Assembly: GCA_019637615.1 (NCBI GenBank)
Contig: JAHBVJ010000025.1
Location: 1-64,000, forward strand
Source of the DNA: Anaerolineae bacterium
Lineage (GTDB): Bacteria; Chloroflexota; Anaerolineae; Aggregatilineales; UBA2796
DNA length: 64,000 bases
Reading direction: 5' to 3'
Below are positions 27,239 through 36,246 of the stretch, piece by piece. The first letter of the stretch is position 1, and each line of letters starts with the position of its first letter. The translations under genes were made by a program, and so were the position numbers. Under the pieces are notes generated by a model. The model saw only the letters and a list, made by a program, of their open reading frames with translations. It had not been told where the DNA came from and did no database searches.

Positions 27239-27295
27239 CCGACTACCCCGATCACCCATCTCCCCCTTCGGTGTCCCTACGGAGAGGGTAGTCGG
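27239..27295. repeat. inverted repeat in the divergent promoter region
   Basis: CCGACTACCC (27239-27248) and GGGTAGTCGG (27286-27295) form a perfect 10-bp stem, extended outward by CCT/AGG-type pairs to about 27309. It lies between the response regulator and the secreted PsbP-like gene, so it would be in the leader or operator zone. Confidence 0.55.
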
Positions 27296-27371
27296 GTTCC
27301 TACGGAGGATGGATACCCGCGACCGCCGATCCTGAGATGATAGGAGCAATAGCAATCACAAGGAGCATCTC

Positions 27372-28367
27372 ATGATCCGCAACCTAGTTCGCCTGATGAT
27401 CGTTGCTGCCGTCGCTTTAGCAGCACTCCCATTAACCCCAACCCACGCCGAAGGCTTTGCGTCGGACGCAACCTATACCATCCCTGAGTTGGGCATCCAG
27501 TTCAATTATCCGTCGGATTGGACGTTCACTGAAGTCGAAGGCGGCGTTACCATTAGCGAATCTCAAGCCGATGTCGCCCCGCAGCTTGACGACGATCCCG
27601 AAACCATTCCCGAAGGCTACGTGATTACCGTCCTACATTTTGACGGCTTCAAAGCCGACATGACCCTAGATTCAGTCGTTGATAACGTTTTGGAACAGCT
27701 TAACTTTGACGAACTGACGCGTGAAGAGGTCGCCATCGTCTCGCACCGCACCATCATGGTTGGTGGTTTGTCCAGCCGTGGACGCCAAGTAATGGGCAAC
27801 TTCATGTTGGTCAACGGCACACTCTACCAGTTCGCCGTCAGCGGCCCCGCCGACGATGATAAAATTGGCACCATCTGGGAAGAATTCATGATCAGTTTCA
27901 AGCCAGCCAACGCCGCGCCGCTCGGTGATACCTTCCAAGGCCCACTCAGCAAGCTGACCTTGCAGCAACCCGAAGGCTGGACGACAGGTGATAACTTCCC
28001 CAACACCTATTTCGAAAACGCCGACGACCTCAAGAATCCTAGCCAACCCAAAGGTGTCATCGTCAGCCTGATCGAGATGGACGTCACGGGTATGAACATG
28101 GACACTGCCAACGTACTGGAGCTGGCCTATCAGACTCAAGGTTGGGACAAGACGCAAATTCTGGCGGCTGAACATGTCGTCGCTGATCAGGCAGCCTTTG
28201 TCGTCAAGGGCGAAAGCAAGAGCGCCCCCGGTTTCTATGGCATCATCGCCGCTCTCAAGGTTGGAGATACCGCCGTGCTGGTCGCTGCCGTCGCGCCGAG
28301 CGAAGCCCAATTGGCAGCCTTCGAACCCACCTTCTACGCCATGCTGATGAGCGCCACCGTCGAATAG
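27372..28367 (+). CDS. secreted protein with two PsbP/Mog1-like domains
   Basis: 331 aa. Signal peptide 1-26 (PTHAEG). Two similar domains follow: about 35-175 begins with YTIPELGIQFNYPSDW, and about 185-331 begins with GPLSKLTLQQPEGW. Both run into strands ending in an aromatic-rich 'F...TF/EF...M..S' helix (WEEFMISFKP; FEPTFYAMLMSATVE). The pattern is that of PsbP/DUF1795-like folds, common in exported proteins of this group. Function unknown. AAGGAG precedes the ATG. It lies between the response regulator and the large kinase, both on the other strand. Confidence 0.75.
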   Translation: MIRNLVRLMIVAAVALAALPLTPTHAEGFASDATYTIPELGIQFNYPSDWTFTEVEGGVTISESQADVAPQLDDDPETIPEGYVITVLHFDGFKADMTLDSVVDNVLEQLNFDELTREEVAIVSHRTIMVGGLSSRGRQVMGNFMLVNGTLYQFAVSGPADDDKIGTIWEEFMISFKPANAAPLGDTFQGPLSKLTLQQPEGWTTGDNFPNTYFENADDLKNPSQPKGVIVSLIEMDVTGMNMDTANVLELAYQTQGWDKTQILAAEHVVADQAAFVVKGESKSAPGFYGIIAALKVGDTAVLVAAVAPSEAQLAAFEPTFYAMLMSATVE

Positions 28368-28389
28368 CCCGCCGTCTTCGTTACCTCAT

Positions 28390-28424
28390 GCAGCGGATAC
28401 CAGTTAGGCATCCGCTGCGTCTTT
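28390..28424 (+). terminator. terminator between convergent genes
   Basis: GCAGCGGAT (28390-28398) pairs with ATCCGCTGC (28410-28418), followed by GTCTTTATT. It can serve the secreted-protein gene and, read the other way, the kinase gene. Confidence 0.75.
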
Positions 28425-31400
28425 ATTCGTAGTCAGGCTGTTCGGTTAACGGCAGCGCAATCGAGAGATGCGCTCCTTTTCCCGGTGAGCTAGTGATGCG
28501 GAGTCGTCCGTTGAGCTGTTCCATGCGTTCCCGCATCGAGTGTAGGCCGAGGTGGCCGGGGAATTCGCCGTTGGTGTCGAATCCTACGCCATCATCGATG
28601 ACATCCAAATGTAATTCTCGTTCGTCACATTTCATGCGTAAACTGACACTGGACGCGCCCGCATGTTTAACAACGTTATGAAGTGCCTCTCGCGCTACGC
28701 GGTACAGGCTTTCTTTGACTTCCAACGGCAGTGTTGGCTCGTCGCACATCTCCAACCGGACATCGATTTGATGACGGGCTTGCAGCGAGGCGGCTTGTTT
28801 GCTCAGGGCGATCACCAAGCCTTCGTTTTCCAGCGACTCGGGGCGCAGTTCAAAAATCAGCGTGCGCATTTCCACCAGTGCGGCTTCGGACAGCGTCAGG
28901 ATGTAATCAAGCGACTCCTTAACGATGTTCTGATCACGTCCCCACATCGCCAGTGCCGTCTGGGTACCCAGCCCGATCCCGTACAACGCTTGCGACACCG
29001 AATCATGCAATTCGCGCGCCAAGCGGTTGCGTTCTTCCAACGCGGCTAACTTCTGGATTTGCTCGTTCAATTGCTCGGCACGTTCCAACGCGGCTGTCGT
29101 TTCCTGTTGCAGCCGGATGCGCTCGGCGGCGGCGGCAACCAGATCAGCCACACCAGCCGCTAACCGCTTCTCTTGCGGCGTATACGTGCGTCGGGTGGCA
29201 TCCATCAACCCGATCCGCCCGATCCAGCGGTTGTCAAAGGTCAGGTTTGCCATCAGACCAGAGGCAATGCCGTATTTCTGGAAGTTTTGCGCCGTGGTAG
29301 TGCCCAACGGTGAGATTTCTGCCGCGACAATCTCGTATACTGCCAGTTCACGCACCTTTTGAAACAGCGGATCGAGCGGGATCGGATGTCCCTGTGATCC
29401 GAATGCGTTATACGATGCGCCTATGACGGTAGCTTTGTTGGCTTTGTCGAAATCATAATTCTCGAAAATGACGACATGCACATCATCCGATGGGAATTTG
29501 AGCGTCGCCACCGCCCGCGCGATGTCATCGAAGGTCATCGCGGCGTTGATGGCTTTGCTGGCGCTGAATAATGCCTCTTGTTCCTCGCGGGCTTCTAACT
29601 CCGCTAGATACGCGCGACGCGAACCAACGACCGAAGGCAGCGTTTGCAGCAATTGCGTATAGATATGATATTCTTCGTCCGTGATGCCATGCGGCTTAAA
29701 CCACAAAATGTCCAGCAGCCCGACGGCGCGACCACCACTGTACAACGGCAAGATGACCCATCCGCGTGTGCTGCGCGAAGTCGCCCACTCTACACGGTCG
29801 GGTTCGGGGAAGCGCGGATCAGTAGTGACATCCGCGCTGTAATGGATCATCTCCGATTGTTGGATCAACATATTCTGAAAGATCTCTTCAATCGGGTGTA
29901 CGGGCAGGGTAGGAAACGTGTCGGACTCAAAGGGAACTTCGTGCCCGCGCCGCCACGTCTCGGATTGCTGCATACCCGCGACGTTCGAAGGGTCTTGCGG
30001 GTCGAAGTAATACAACATCATCGCGTCGGCTTCCTGCTGCTCCACATAGGGCACCAACGCTTTCAGAATCGACTTTTCATCGGTCGCTTGTAGCAGCTTG
30101 CCATTCAGGTAGGCCAGTGTTTCAGCCTGTTGACGTGCTAACGCCGTGCCTTCTTGGAGCCGGATGCGTTCTACCGCCGCCACTGCCAACCGTCCAAGCG
30201 TCTCAAATAAACGTCGTTGCTGCTGGCTATAATGCCGGACTTGGGCATCGACAATGCTGAGAGTCCCTAGCAGTCGTTCTCCAAAGCGCATCGGAAAGCC
30301 TAGAATCGAACGGATGCCGACGCTGCGTAGATAGGCAAGATTGGCTTGGTCAACTTTTGGATCCGACTCCACATCTTCAATGACGTACGTGGACGTGGGG
30401 TGGAGCCTCTCCAGCGCCGCCAGTGACTCACGGCGTATGCGTGAATCCCGCGCCATAATCACCGTGTTCGTCGCCGCCACGATCTCATAATAGCCATCGC
30501 GCCCGAAGTTAGGGTGCTTGTACAAGATCAGGTTGACATCACCTTCGCTCAAATTGAGCTTTTTGACGGCTCTGACCAACTCGTCGTAAGTGTTCGCCCC
30601 ATTAATGCCAGCACTGGCCTCAAACAGCAGTTCGCGTTCCTGTCGCGCTTCCAACTCAGCCAGAAAGGCACGGCGGGAGGCCACCACCGACGGCAATGTT
30701 TGCAAGAGTTGGCTGTAGATGAACTTTTCTTCGTCCGAAAACTGATGCGGCTCAAACCACAGCAGATCGAGCACCCCGAAGAAGCGTCCTGCGCTGTACA
30801 GGGGCAGCGAAGCAATCCCGCGTGTTTGGTGGGTTTCCGCCCAGTCTTGCCGATCCGCTTCTGTGAAGCCCGCAAACGTCGTCATATCCTCAATGTACTT
30901 GATCGTCGTAGGATTTTGGAGATTCCAGAGGATCATCTGCCGGTTGAGCGGATGCGGCGGCTTCAACAATTGCCACGAGTGCTCAAAGGTACGGAACTCG
31001 CCTTGCCGCCACACCGCAATCGACGGCATCACGATATTCTGTGCTGGCGCTGTAGGTATCTCGTATTCGTAATAATTCAACAGCGCTCCTTGTGCCCCCT
31101 GTCGCTGTGCATAAACAACGACAGCGGCTAAGATGGCTTGCTCGTCGGAAGCTTGCAAGAGCGCGCTGTTGATACTGGCTAACGTTTCCGCGTTCCGGCG
31201 GGCGGCTTCATTTTCGTTATGGAGCCGGAAGCGTTCAAGGGCAGCCGCCGTCAGATCGGCAACGGCAGACATCAAGCGGGTTTCACGCTCGGTGAAGTGA
31301 TATTTCTCGTAGCTGGCGATAGCGAGGAAGCCGAGCACACGTTGATTCAGCGTCAAATTGCTGGCAGCGAAGGCCTGCAAGCCATACATGCGTGCCGAGC

Positions 31401-31776
31401 CAGCCACGGCATAGTTCGCCCATTCAGGCGCGTAGACATCATTGATGACGATAGCCTCGCCCGCGCCCAACGTTGTAGCTTCCAACACCTGTGAACGTGG
31501 CATACGCACGCCGGGGGGCAGGTTCAAGTCCGTCGAAATAATCGCCTCGGCAAAGTTGGCGTTGGTGCGGTCATAGTTTTCCCACACGAAAATACCGACA
31601 TCGATGGGGGCGGAAAACAGATGCTTGGTTGCCTGCAAGATATCCATCAGATTGACGGCTTGATTGATGGCCTTGCTAACCTTATACAGCAACGCGCTCT
31701 CTTCACGCGCTTCCTGTTCCGCTAAGATAAGTGGAATCAACGCGTCGTTATCTGAATTGTCTACTATCTGCGTCAT
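28423..31776 (-). CDS. five-GAF-domain NarL-type sensor histidine kinase
   Basis: 1117 aa from ATG 31776 (GGAG five bases upstream); a GTG at 31782 is less likely. Five GAF-like domains come first, in two alternating types. Types 1, 3 and 5 contain ENYD or KHPNF and end in AALERFRL/AAVERIRL/AAAERIRL. Types 2 and 4 contain LLDLLWFEPHQFSDEE or LLDILWFKPHGITDEE and end in QLLQTLPSVVxSRRA. A HisKA_3 helix follows with phospho-His near 924 (RELHDSVSQ), then a HATPase with HNVVKHAGA and DDGVGFD. No membrane helix, so a cytoplasmic sensor of a small ligand or redox state. Likely partner: the regulator at 26454. Confidence 0.92.
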   Translation of the reverse strand: MTQIVDNSDNDALIPLILAEQEAREESALLYKVSKAINQAVNLMDILQATKHLFSAPIDVGIFVWENYDRTNANFAEAIISTDLNLPPGVRMPRSQVLEATTLGAGEAIVINDVYAPEWANYAVAGSARMYGLQAFAASNLTLNQRVLGFLAIASYEKYHFTERETRLMSAVADLTAAALERFRLHNENEAARRNAETLASINSALLQASDEQAILAAVVVYAQRQGAQGALLNYYEYEIPTAPAQNIVMPSIAVWRQGEFRTFEHSWQLLKPPHPLNRQMILWNLQNPTTIKYIEDMTTFAGFTEADRQDWAETHQTRGIASLPLYSAGRFFGVLDLLWFEPHQFSDEEKFIYSQLLQTLPSVVASRRAFLAELEARQERELLFEASAGINGANTYDELVRAVKKLNLSEGDVNLILYKHPNFGRDGYYEIVAATNTVIMARDSRIRRESLAALERLHPTSTYVIEDVESDPKVDQANLAYLRSVGIRSILGFPMRFGERLLGTLSIVDAQVRHYSQQQRRLFETLGRLAVAAVERIRLQEGTALARQQAETLAYLNGKLLQATDEKSILKALVPYVEQQEADAMMLYYFDPQDPSNVAGMQQSETWRRGHEVPFESDTFPTLPVHPIEEIFQNMLIQQSEMIHYSADVTTDPRFPEPDRVEWATSRSTRGWVILPLYSGGRAVGLLDILWFKPHGITDEEYHIYTQLLQTLPSVVGSRRAYLAELEAREEQEALFSASKAINAAMTFDDIARAVATLKFPSDDVHVVIFENYDFDKANKATVIGASYNAFGSQGHPIPLDPLFQKVRELAVYEIVAAEISPLGTTTAQNFQKYGIASGLMANLTFDNRWIGRIGLMDATRRTYTPQEKRLAAGVADLVAAAAERIRLQQETTAALERAEQLNEQIQKLAALEERNRLARELHDSVSQALYGIGLGTQTALAMWGRDQNIVKESLDYILTLSEAALVEMRTLIFELRPESLENEGLVIALSKQAASLQARHQIDVRLEMCDEPTLPLEVKESLYRVAREALHNVVKHAGASSVSLRMKCDERELHLDVIDDGVGFDTNGEFPGHLGLHSMRERMEQLNGRLRITSSPGKGAHLSIALPLTEQPDYE

Positions 31777-31903
31777 GCCCACTCCATCATTGACTATGCA
31801 TCCATCATCCGTCAGATGACTTGTACTAACATCCTACTTTTGAATGAGACGTCTTGCCACAGTTTCTAATCTCTGGCGGCAAAAAGCGTTAATCCTACGG
31901 GTT

Positions 31904-32767
31904 TCAGCGGGCGACTGGCAAAAACAAGTAAAACGATGCCGTCGTGTAGTTGTGTGTCCCGACTAACTGCGGCTTACCATCGATCAACATGAAAGTACCC
32001 CCACCGCAGTCCCCGTTTTGCATTTGTACGATGGGGTCGGCATAGGCCACCGCGTAAAAGCCTGTATTGTTGATCATTCGCGTCGAGCCAACCCGCCCCG
32101 CGCCGACGGTCATCTTGTCCCAAATATCCCATGACGTATACGGATAGATCGAGTCGATGGGAAGCACCATACTTGGATAGTACACCACCGCCCCCATCGT
32201 CTGCGCATACGTCAGCACGGGCGCAACCGCTGCCGGAACGCCGATAATCCCCAGATCAAACGTAGGCGGCAGTTGCAAAATCAGCATCCCGAACGGTGCG
32301 CTTTCCGGCGCGAAGGTGATCTCCTTGGTAGCTACGATCAATTCTTTGCCAGCATAGCCACTGAATTTGATCCACTCATATTTTTGAATCTCGGCTAACG
32401 TCCCCGCGTCATCCCCGATCACCTGTAAGTGATCGTGCGTCAGGATTTGATGACGGCTGAGGAGCGTGCCAAGCCCAAAGTGAAAGGCAAGGCTGCAATC
32501 TTGCCGATCATAATCATGGATGCAGTCGCGTCCGTTGCCACCACCGTATCCGAGCTGAATCAGCACGGTGGAAGCCAATATCGCGTGCTTCACCTCTGGC
32601 GCAATTTCGATCTGTCTTGGCGGCGTTGATAAACGCGATAACCCCGGTAAGGCAATCCCTGCCAGTAACCCAACCATCAGCAGTACACTGACTGCCGTTA
32701 ATAATATCACTTTCCATGTAGAGAGCGGATTCAGTGATCGCCGCATAACTCGCTGATGTCTAGCCAT
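31904..32767 (-). CDS. membrane-anchored chymotrypsin-fold protease-like protein with Cys nucleophile
   Basis: 287 aa. One N-terminal membrane helix (about 18-41), then a probable trypsin-like double beta-barrel. The three catalytic regions are recognisable: GTLLSRHQILTHDHL gives His111 or His113, PPTFDLGIIGVP gives Asp171, and NGDCGGGTF gives Cys254 where serine proteases have GDSGG; LVGTHN then matches the strand after the nucleophile. A GDCGG centre is known from viral 3C-like cysteine proteases. Two extra cysteines (82, 91) may form a disulfide. The family is inferred from motifs only. Confidence 0.65.
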   Translation of the reverse strand: MARHQRVMRRSLNPLSTWKVILLTAVSVLLMVGLLAGIALPGLSRLSTPPRQIEIAPEVKHAILASTVLIQLGYGGGNGRDCIHDYDRQDCSLAFHFGLGTLLSRHQILTHDHLQVIGDDAGTLAEIQKYEWIKFSGYAGKELIVATKEITFAPESAPFGMLILQLPPTFDLGIIGVPAAVAPVLTYAQTMGAVVYYPSMVLPIDSIYPYTSWDIWDKMTVGAGRVGSTRMINNTGFYAVAYADPIVQMQNGDCGGGTFMLIDGKPQLVGTHNYTTASFYLFLPVAR

Positions 32768-33017
32768 CCATAGGCCACTTCAGCCACCGTGAATTCGATT
32801 GCCCATCATTTTAACAGCGCTCACACGCCTATCACAGGTGCAGCAAACAATTCTAAGCCCGCACATAGAATAGCCATGTCAAGCATTGGTACGCGCCCCT
32901 CGATATTGATCGAAAGTACAATGCATTATTCGATCTACTGCCTAATGTATCCGGTTAGCTTTTCCCTATACTCATCCATAGTGACAGTTTTAGAAAACTT
33001 GGCAAAGGACGCAGCAT

Positions 33018-34154
33018 ATGAGTTCGTCATCCGTTGCACGTACAGCGTTAATTACGGGAGCATCACGCGGGCTAGGGCTGGCATTGGCGCACGCGCTCGG
33101 TCAGCTCGGTTGGTCGCTCATCATCGATGCGCGTGATGCCGCCGCCTTAGATGCTGCCGGTGCCCAATTAGCACCCCTAACCAATGTCATCGCTATTGCT
33201 GGCGATGTAAATGATCCAGCACACCGCGCGGCGCTCGCAGAGGCCGCCCACAAACTCGGTGGCCTCGATGCGCTGGTCAACAACGCCAGCACCCTTGGCG
33301 CGTCGCCCCGCCCCAATTTGCTCGATTACGCCCTGAATGATCTGGAAGCAGTCTACCGCACCAACGTGATCGCGCCGTTAGCACTAATACAAACCTTGCA
33401 GTCCACCTTTAAATCAGAGGTGCGAATTATCAACGTGACCAGCGACGCTGGCGTCGAACCCTACGCGGGTTGGGGCGGCTATGGCTCTAGCAAGGCTGCG
33501 CTTGAACATCTTTCCGCCATCCTCGCAGCAGAAAAGCCGGAATGGCGCGTGTATTGGATCGATCCCGGTGATATGCGCACGCAAATGCATCAAGAAGCCT
33601 TCCCCGGCGAAGACATTAGCGACCGTCCGACACCCGACGTGAGTGTCCCCGGCTTTCTCGCCTTGTTGGTGGGTGATTTCCCCAGTGGGCGTTTTGCCGC
33701 CCGCGCGGTGACGGCAGACTCCGAACCATCCACGATGGTGCAAGGGCTGCGGCTGGCGCTGACGGTCAGCGATTTCGAACGTGCCACCGCCTTATATCGC
33801 GATGGACTGCGCTTGCCTGTGCTCGACCAGTGGATTTCCGACAACAGTAAGGGCATTTTGTTCGGCGCTGGCGAGGCCACGCTAGAAATATTTGATGAGG
33901 GGCAAGCCGCCGAAGTCGATCAGATCGAAGTCGGGCACCGCAGCGCGGGGCCAGTCCGTGTGGCCTTGATCGTTGATGATCTCGACACCGCCTCGACCGC
34001 CATGCTCGAAAAAGGCGCAGTCGCGGTGAGCCAACCTATCCTGACGCCGTGGCATGACCGCAATCAACGCTTGGCCTTCGAGCCGCACAACGATGTGCAG
34101 GTCACGCTATCTCACGACGAGCAAACGACGCCGGAAGCAGAGGTAAATACGTAA
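33018..34154 (+). CDS. SDR oxidoreductase fused to a VOC/glyoxalase-like domain
   Basis: 378 aa. Residues 1-235 are a classical short-chain dehydrogenase: GASRGLG (14-20) for NAD(P), NNAS at 88-91, Ser142, Tyr155 and Lys159 (YGSSK). Residues about 243-366 match a vicinal-oxygen-chelate domain (LRLALTVSDFERATALYRDGL; FEPHNDVQVTL at the end), the pattern of glyoxalase/bleomycin-resistance proteins. Metal ligands in the VOC part are not obvious. The fusion suggests a reductase and a binding or isomerase step on one substrate. AAAGGA precedes the ATG. Its stop overlaps the start of the queA-like gene (TAATG). Confidence 0.85.
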   Translation: MSSSSVARTALITGASRGLGLALAHALGQLGWSLIIDARDAAALDAAGAQLAPLTNVIAIAGDVNDPAHRAALAEAAHKLGGLDALVNNASTLGASPRPNLLDYALNDLEAVYRTNVIAPLALIQTLQSTFKSEVRIINVTSDAGVEPYAGWGGYGSSKAALEHLSAILAAEKPEWRVYWIDPGDMRTQMHQEAFPGEDISDRPTPDVSVPGFLALLVGDFPSGRFAARAVTADSEPSTMVQGLRLALTVSDFERATALYRDGLRLPVLDQWISDNSKGILFGAGEATLEIFDEGQAAEVDQIEVGHRSAGPVRVALIVDDLDTASTAMLEKGAVAVSQPILTPWHDRNQRLAFEPHNDVQVTLSHDEQTTPEAEVNT

Positions 34155-35231
34155 TGATCTCTCTTTTAACCAAGCCAATCCGGGTAGATGAGCATCTCAC
34201 GTTTGTTTTGCCGCCCGATCTTGAGGCTGCCGAACCGCCAGAAGCCAGAGGGCTGAGTCGGGACGCAGTACGGCTAATAGTTTCCCACTACGAAACCGAT
34301 ATGGTCGAGCACACGCAGTTTGCGCACATCACCGACCATTTGACGGCTGGCGATGTGCTGGTCATCAACACGAGTGGCACTGCCCGCTGCTCTCCCCGCC
34401 ACACGCGAAGATGGATCGGGGCTGGAACTGCATCTCTCGACACGGTTGCCCGCCGATCTCTGGCTGGTCGAGGCGCGTACCATCACCGACAAATGCACGC
34501 TGCCCTTTCCGGCGGTGACTGCTGGCGATGTGCTGCATTTGCCAGACGGTGGGCACGTCACGCTGCATACACCGTATCGTCATCATGGGGCACTCTCCCC
34601 ACGCTTATGGGTAGCGACTGTCACGCTGCCGGATTCGTTGCCCGTCTACTTGCAGCGACACGGCTTCCCGATTCGCTATGGTTATGTGCGTCAAACATGG
34701 CCTATCGAGGCATACCAGACCGTGTATGTTACCGAAACGGGCAGCGCAGAGATGCCCTCAGCCGGACGCGCGTTCACTACCGAGCTGATCACGCGCTTGG
34801 TGGCAAAAGGCGTACAGATCGCGCCGCTCCTTTTGCATACAGGCGTTGCCAGCCTCGAAAGTGACGAGCCACCCTATGAGGAATACTATCGCGTGCCGCT
34901 GACGACGACTCGCCTCGTCAACGCAGCGCACACCGAACGGCGTCGGGTGGTTGCTGTCGGCACCACAGCGATCCGCGCGCTGGAATCGGTAACGGACGAA
35001 ACGGGCATGACGCATCCCGGCGAAGGCTGGACGTCCTTGATGATCACACCGGAACGCGGCTTGCGAGCGATCAATGGGCTGCTAACGGGGCTGCATGAAC
35101 CGCGCGCCACGCATCTCATGATGCTGGAAGCGCTGGCAGGTCGTCCTCATCTACAAATCAGTTATACACAGGCGCTTGAGCAGCGCTACTTGTGGCACGA
35201 GTTCGGAGACCTTCACTTGATCTTGCCATGA
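34154..35231 (+). pseudogene. queA-like S-adenosylmethionine:tRNA ribosyltransferase-isomerase, frameshifted
   Basis: The N-terminal part (34154 to about 34380) reads to GDVLVINTSG, and the remaining part continues one frame over as LPAALPATREDGSGLELHLS to the end at 35231. Joining the two restores about 359 residues, near the QueA size. The C-terminal part has LLLHTGVAS, VNAAHTERRRVVAVGTTAIRALES and HEPRATHLMMLEAL, as in the divergent QueA-like family of Actinobacteria and Chloroflexota. A single extra base (or two missing) near 34379-34382 explains the break. It may be a true mutation, a sequencing error, or, less likely, recoding. Start is coupled to the SDR-VOC gene. Confidence 0.8.
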
Positions 35232-35253
35232 GCGGGTTATGCGAGATGACGTG

Positions 35254-35280
35254 AGGGCGAGTGCTGACTCGCCCTGTTTG
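35254..35280 (+). terminator. terminator after the queA-like gene
   Basis: AGGGCGAGT pairs with ACTCGCCCT over a four-base loop, followed by GTTTG. Also suits the convergent gene at 35292. Confidence 0.7.
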
Positions 35281-35291
35281 CTGCTTTGCTG

Positions 35292-35690
35292 CTAGGTGCG
35301 TTGACGGCGCTCTTGGCGCAGCATATCTACCGCCGAAATCTCGCCATCACTATCGCCGCCAGCCAACCGTGATTTGAAATCTTCGAGCAAGGCGGCAGCC
35401 TCTTCGTCATCCAAGGCGTTGAGGGTTCTGGCGAGGCGTTCCTTGGCATTGCGCTTGACTTTCTCGATACTTTGCCCGTTGAACTGCGCCTGACTGGCTT
35501 CTCCGCCGCTGCCACGCCACACGACCCGTGTACTGTACATTGCCGCCACCGCCAACATAGAAACAATCCAGATCATATCGACTTGACGCACATTCCCGCC
35601 AAGGGTGACAAAGCCCATAATGGTCGTGAATAGGCTCCAGATCACAATGGTGCTAACCACACGCGCAGCCGAAGCAGAAGCAGACGACAT
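35292..35690 (-). CDS. small membrane protein, paralogue 1, with acidic C-terminal tail
   Basis: 132 aa. Two hydrophobic helices in the first 55 residues, then a cytoplasmic region with VKRNAKERLARTLNALDDEEAAALLEDFKSRL and the closing SDGEISAVDMLRQERRQR. GGGAG lies before the ATG. It is a tandem duplicate of the next gene. The membrane parts differ strongly while the last 20 codons are identical at the DNA level. Members of this family are found in Chloroflexota-like genomes next to SHOCT-type proteins as far as I can judge; no function is known. Confidence 0.7.
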   Translation of the reverse strand: MSSASASAARVVSTIVIWSLFTTIMGFVTLGGNVRQVDMIWIVSMLAVAAMYSTRVVWRGSGGEASQAQFNGQSIEKVKRNAKERLARTLNALDDEEAAALLEDFKSRLAGGDSDGEISAVDMLRQERRQRT

Positions 35691-35708
35691 CGTTGTACTC
35701 CCTATCTG

Positions 35709-36110
35709 TTAATCGCGTTGACGGCGCTCTTGGCGCAGCATATCTACCGCCGAAATCTCGCCATCACTATCGCCACCATACAACTTTGCTTTGAGATCCT
35801 CAAGCATAGCGGCGGCTTCTTCGTCATCCAGAGCGCCCAAGGTGCGCATCAGCCGTTCACGCGGGTCGCGCTGATCGCGTTTGGCCTTTTCAACGCTCGT
35901 GTTTGAAGTCGGCAAGTGCGCTGCCCCTGACCGCCAGACATAGCCAGTGCCGATTGCAGCGGCAAAGCCCAAAACCGCCGCTATCAACGTCAAGCTCCCA
36001 CCGCTGATTGCTGCTGCGCCCGCAACGGGTGCCCAGATTGCTGAGCACAAAACAAGCAGTACAACAATCCAGATGATGCCAGTCGCGGCGACTTTAAAAG
36101 GGTCTTGCAT
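35709..36110 (-). CDS. small membrane protein, paralogue 2, with acidic C-terminal tail
   Basis: 133 aa. Two N-terminal membrane helices (about 10-55), a linker, then RDPRERLMRTLGALDDEEAAAMLEDLKAKLYGGDSDGEISAVDML and RQERRQRD. It lies 18 bases upstream of its paralogue in the same direction. The LDDEEAAA-LEDLK helix has the form of an oligomerisation or docking element. It follows the Ser/Thr kinase-ATPase gene and may belong to the same signalling set, which is only positional evidence. Confidence 0.7.
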   Translation of the reverse strand: MQDPFKVAATGIIWIVVLLVLCSAIWAPVAGAAAISGGSLTLIAAVLGFAAAIGTGYVWRSGAAHLPTSNTSVEKAKRDQRDPRERLMRTLGALDDEEAAAMLEDLKAKLYGGDSDGEISAVDMLRQERRQRD

Positions 36111-36246
36111 ACAATCCCTCGACTAAGTGATGCCCGTGTAAACCGTATTCTCTAAAGACAGTACGCGAATTTTGAGGAGAAGTTGCATATCAATTGATAC
36201 CGAATCGGGGTGATGAATGGCTATTTTGCTTGGCTACAGGATCGCC

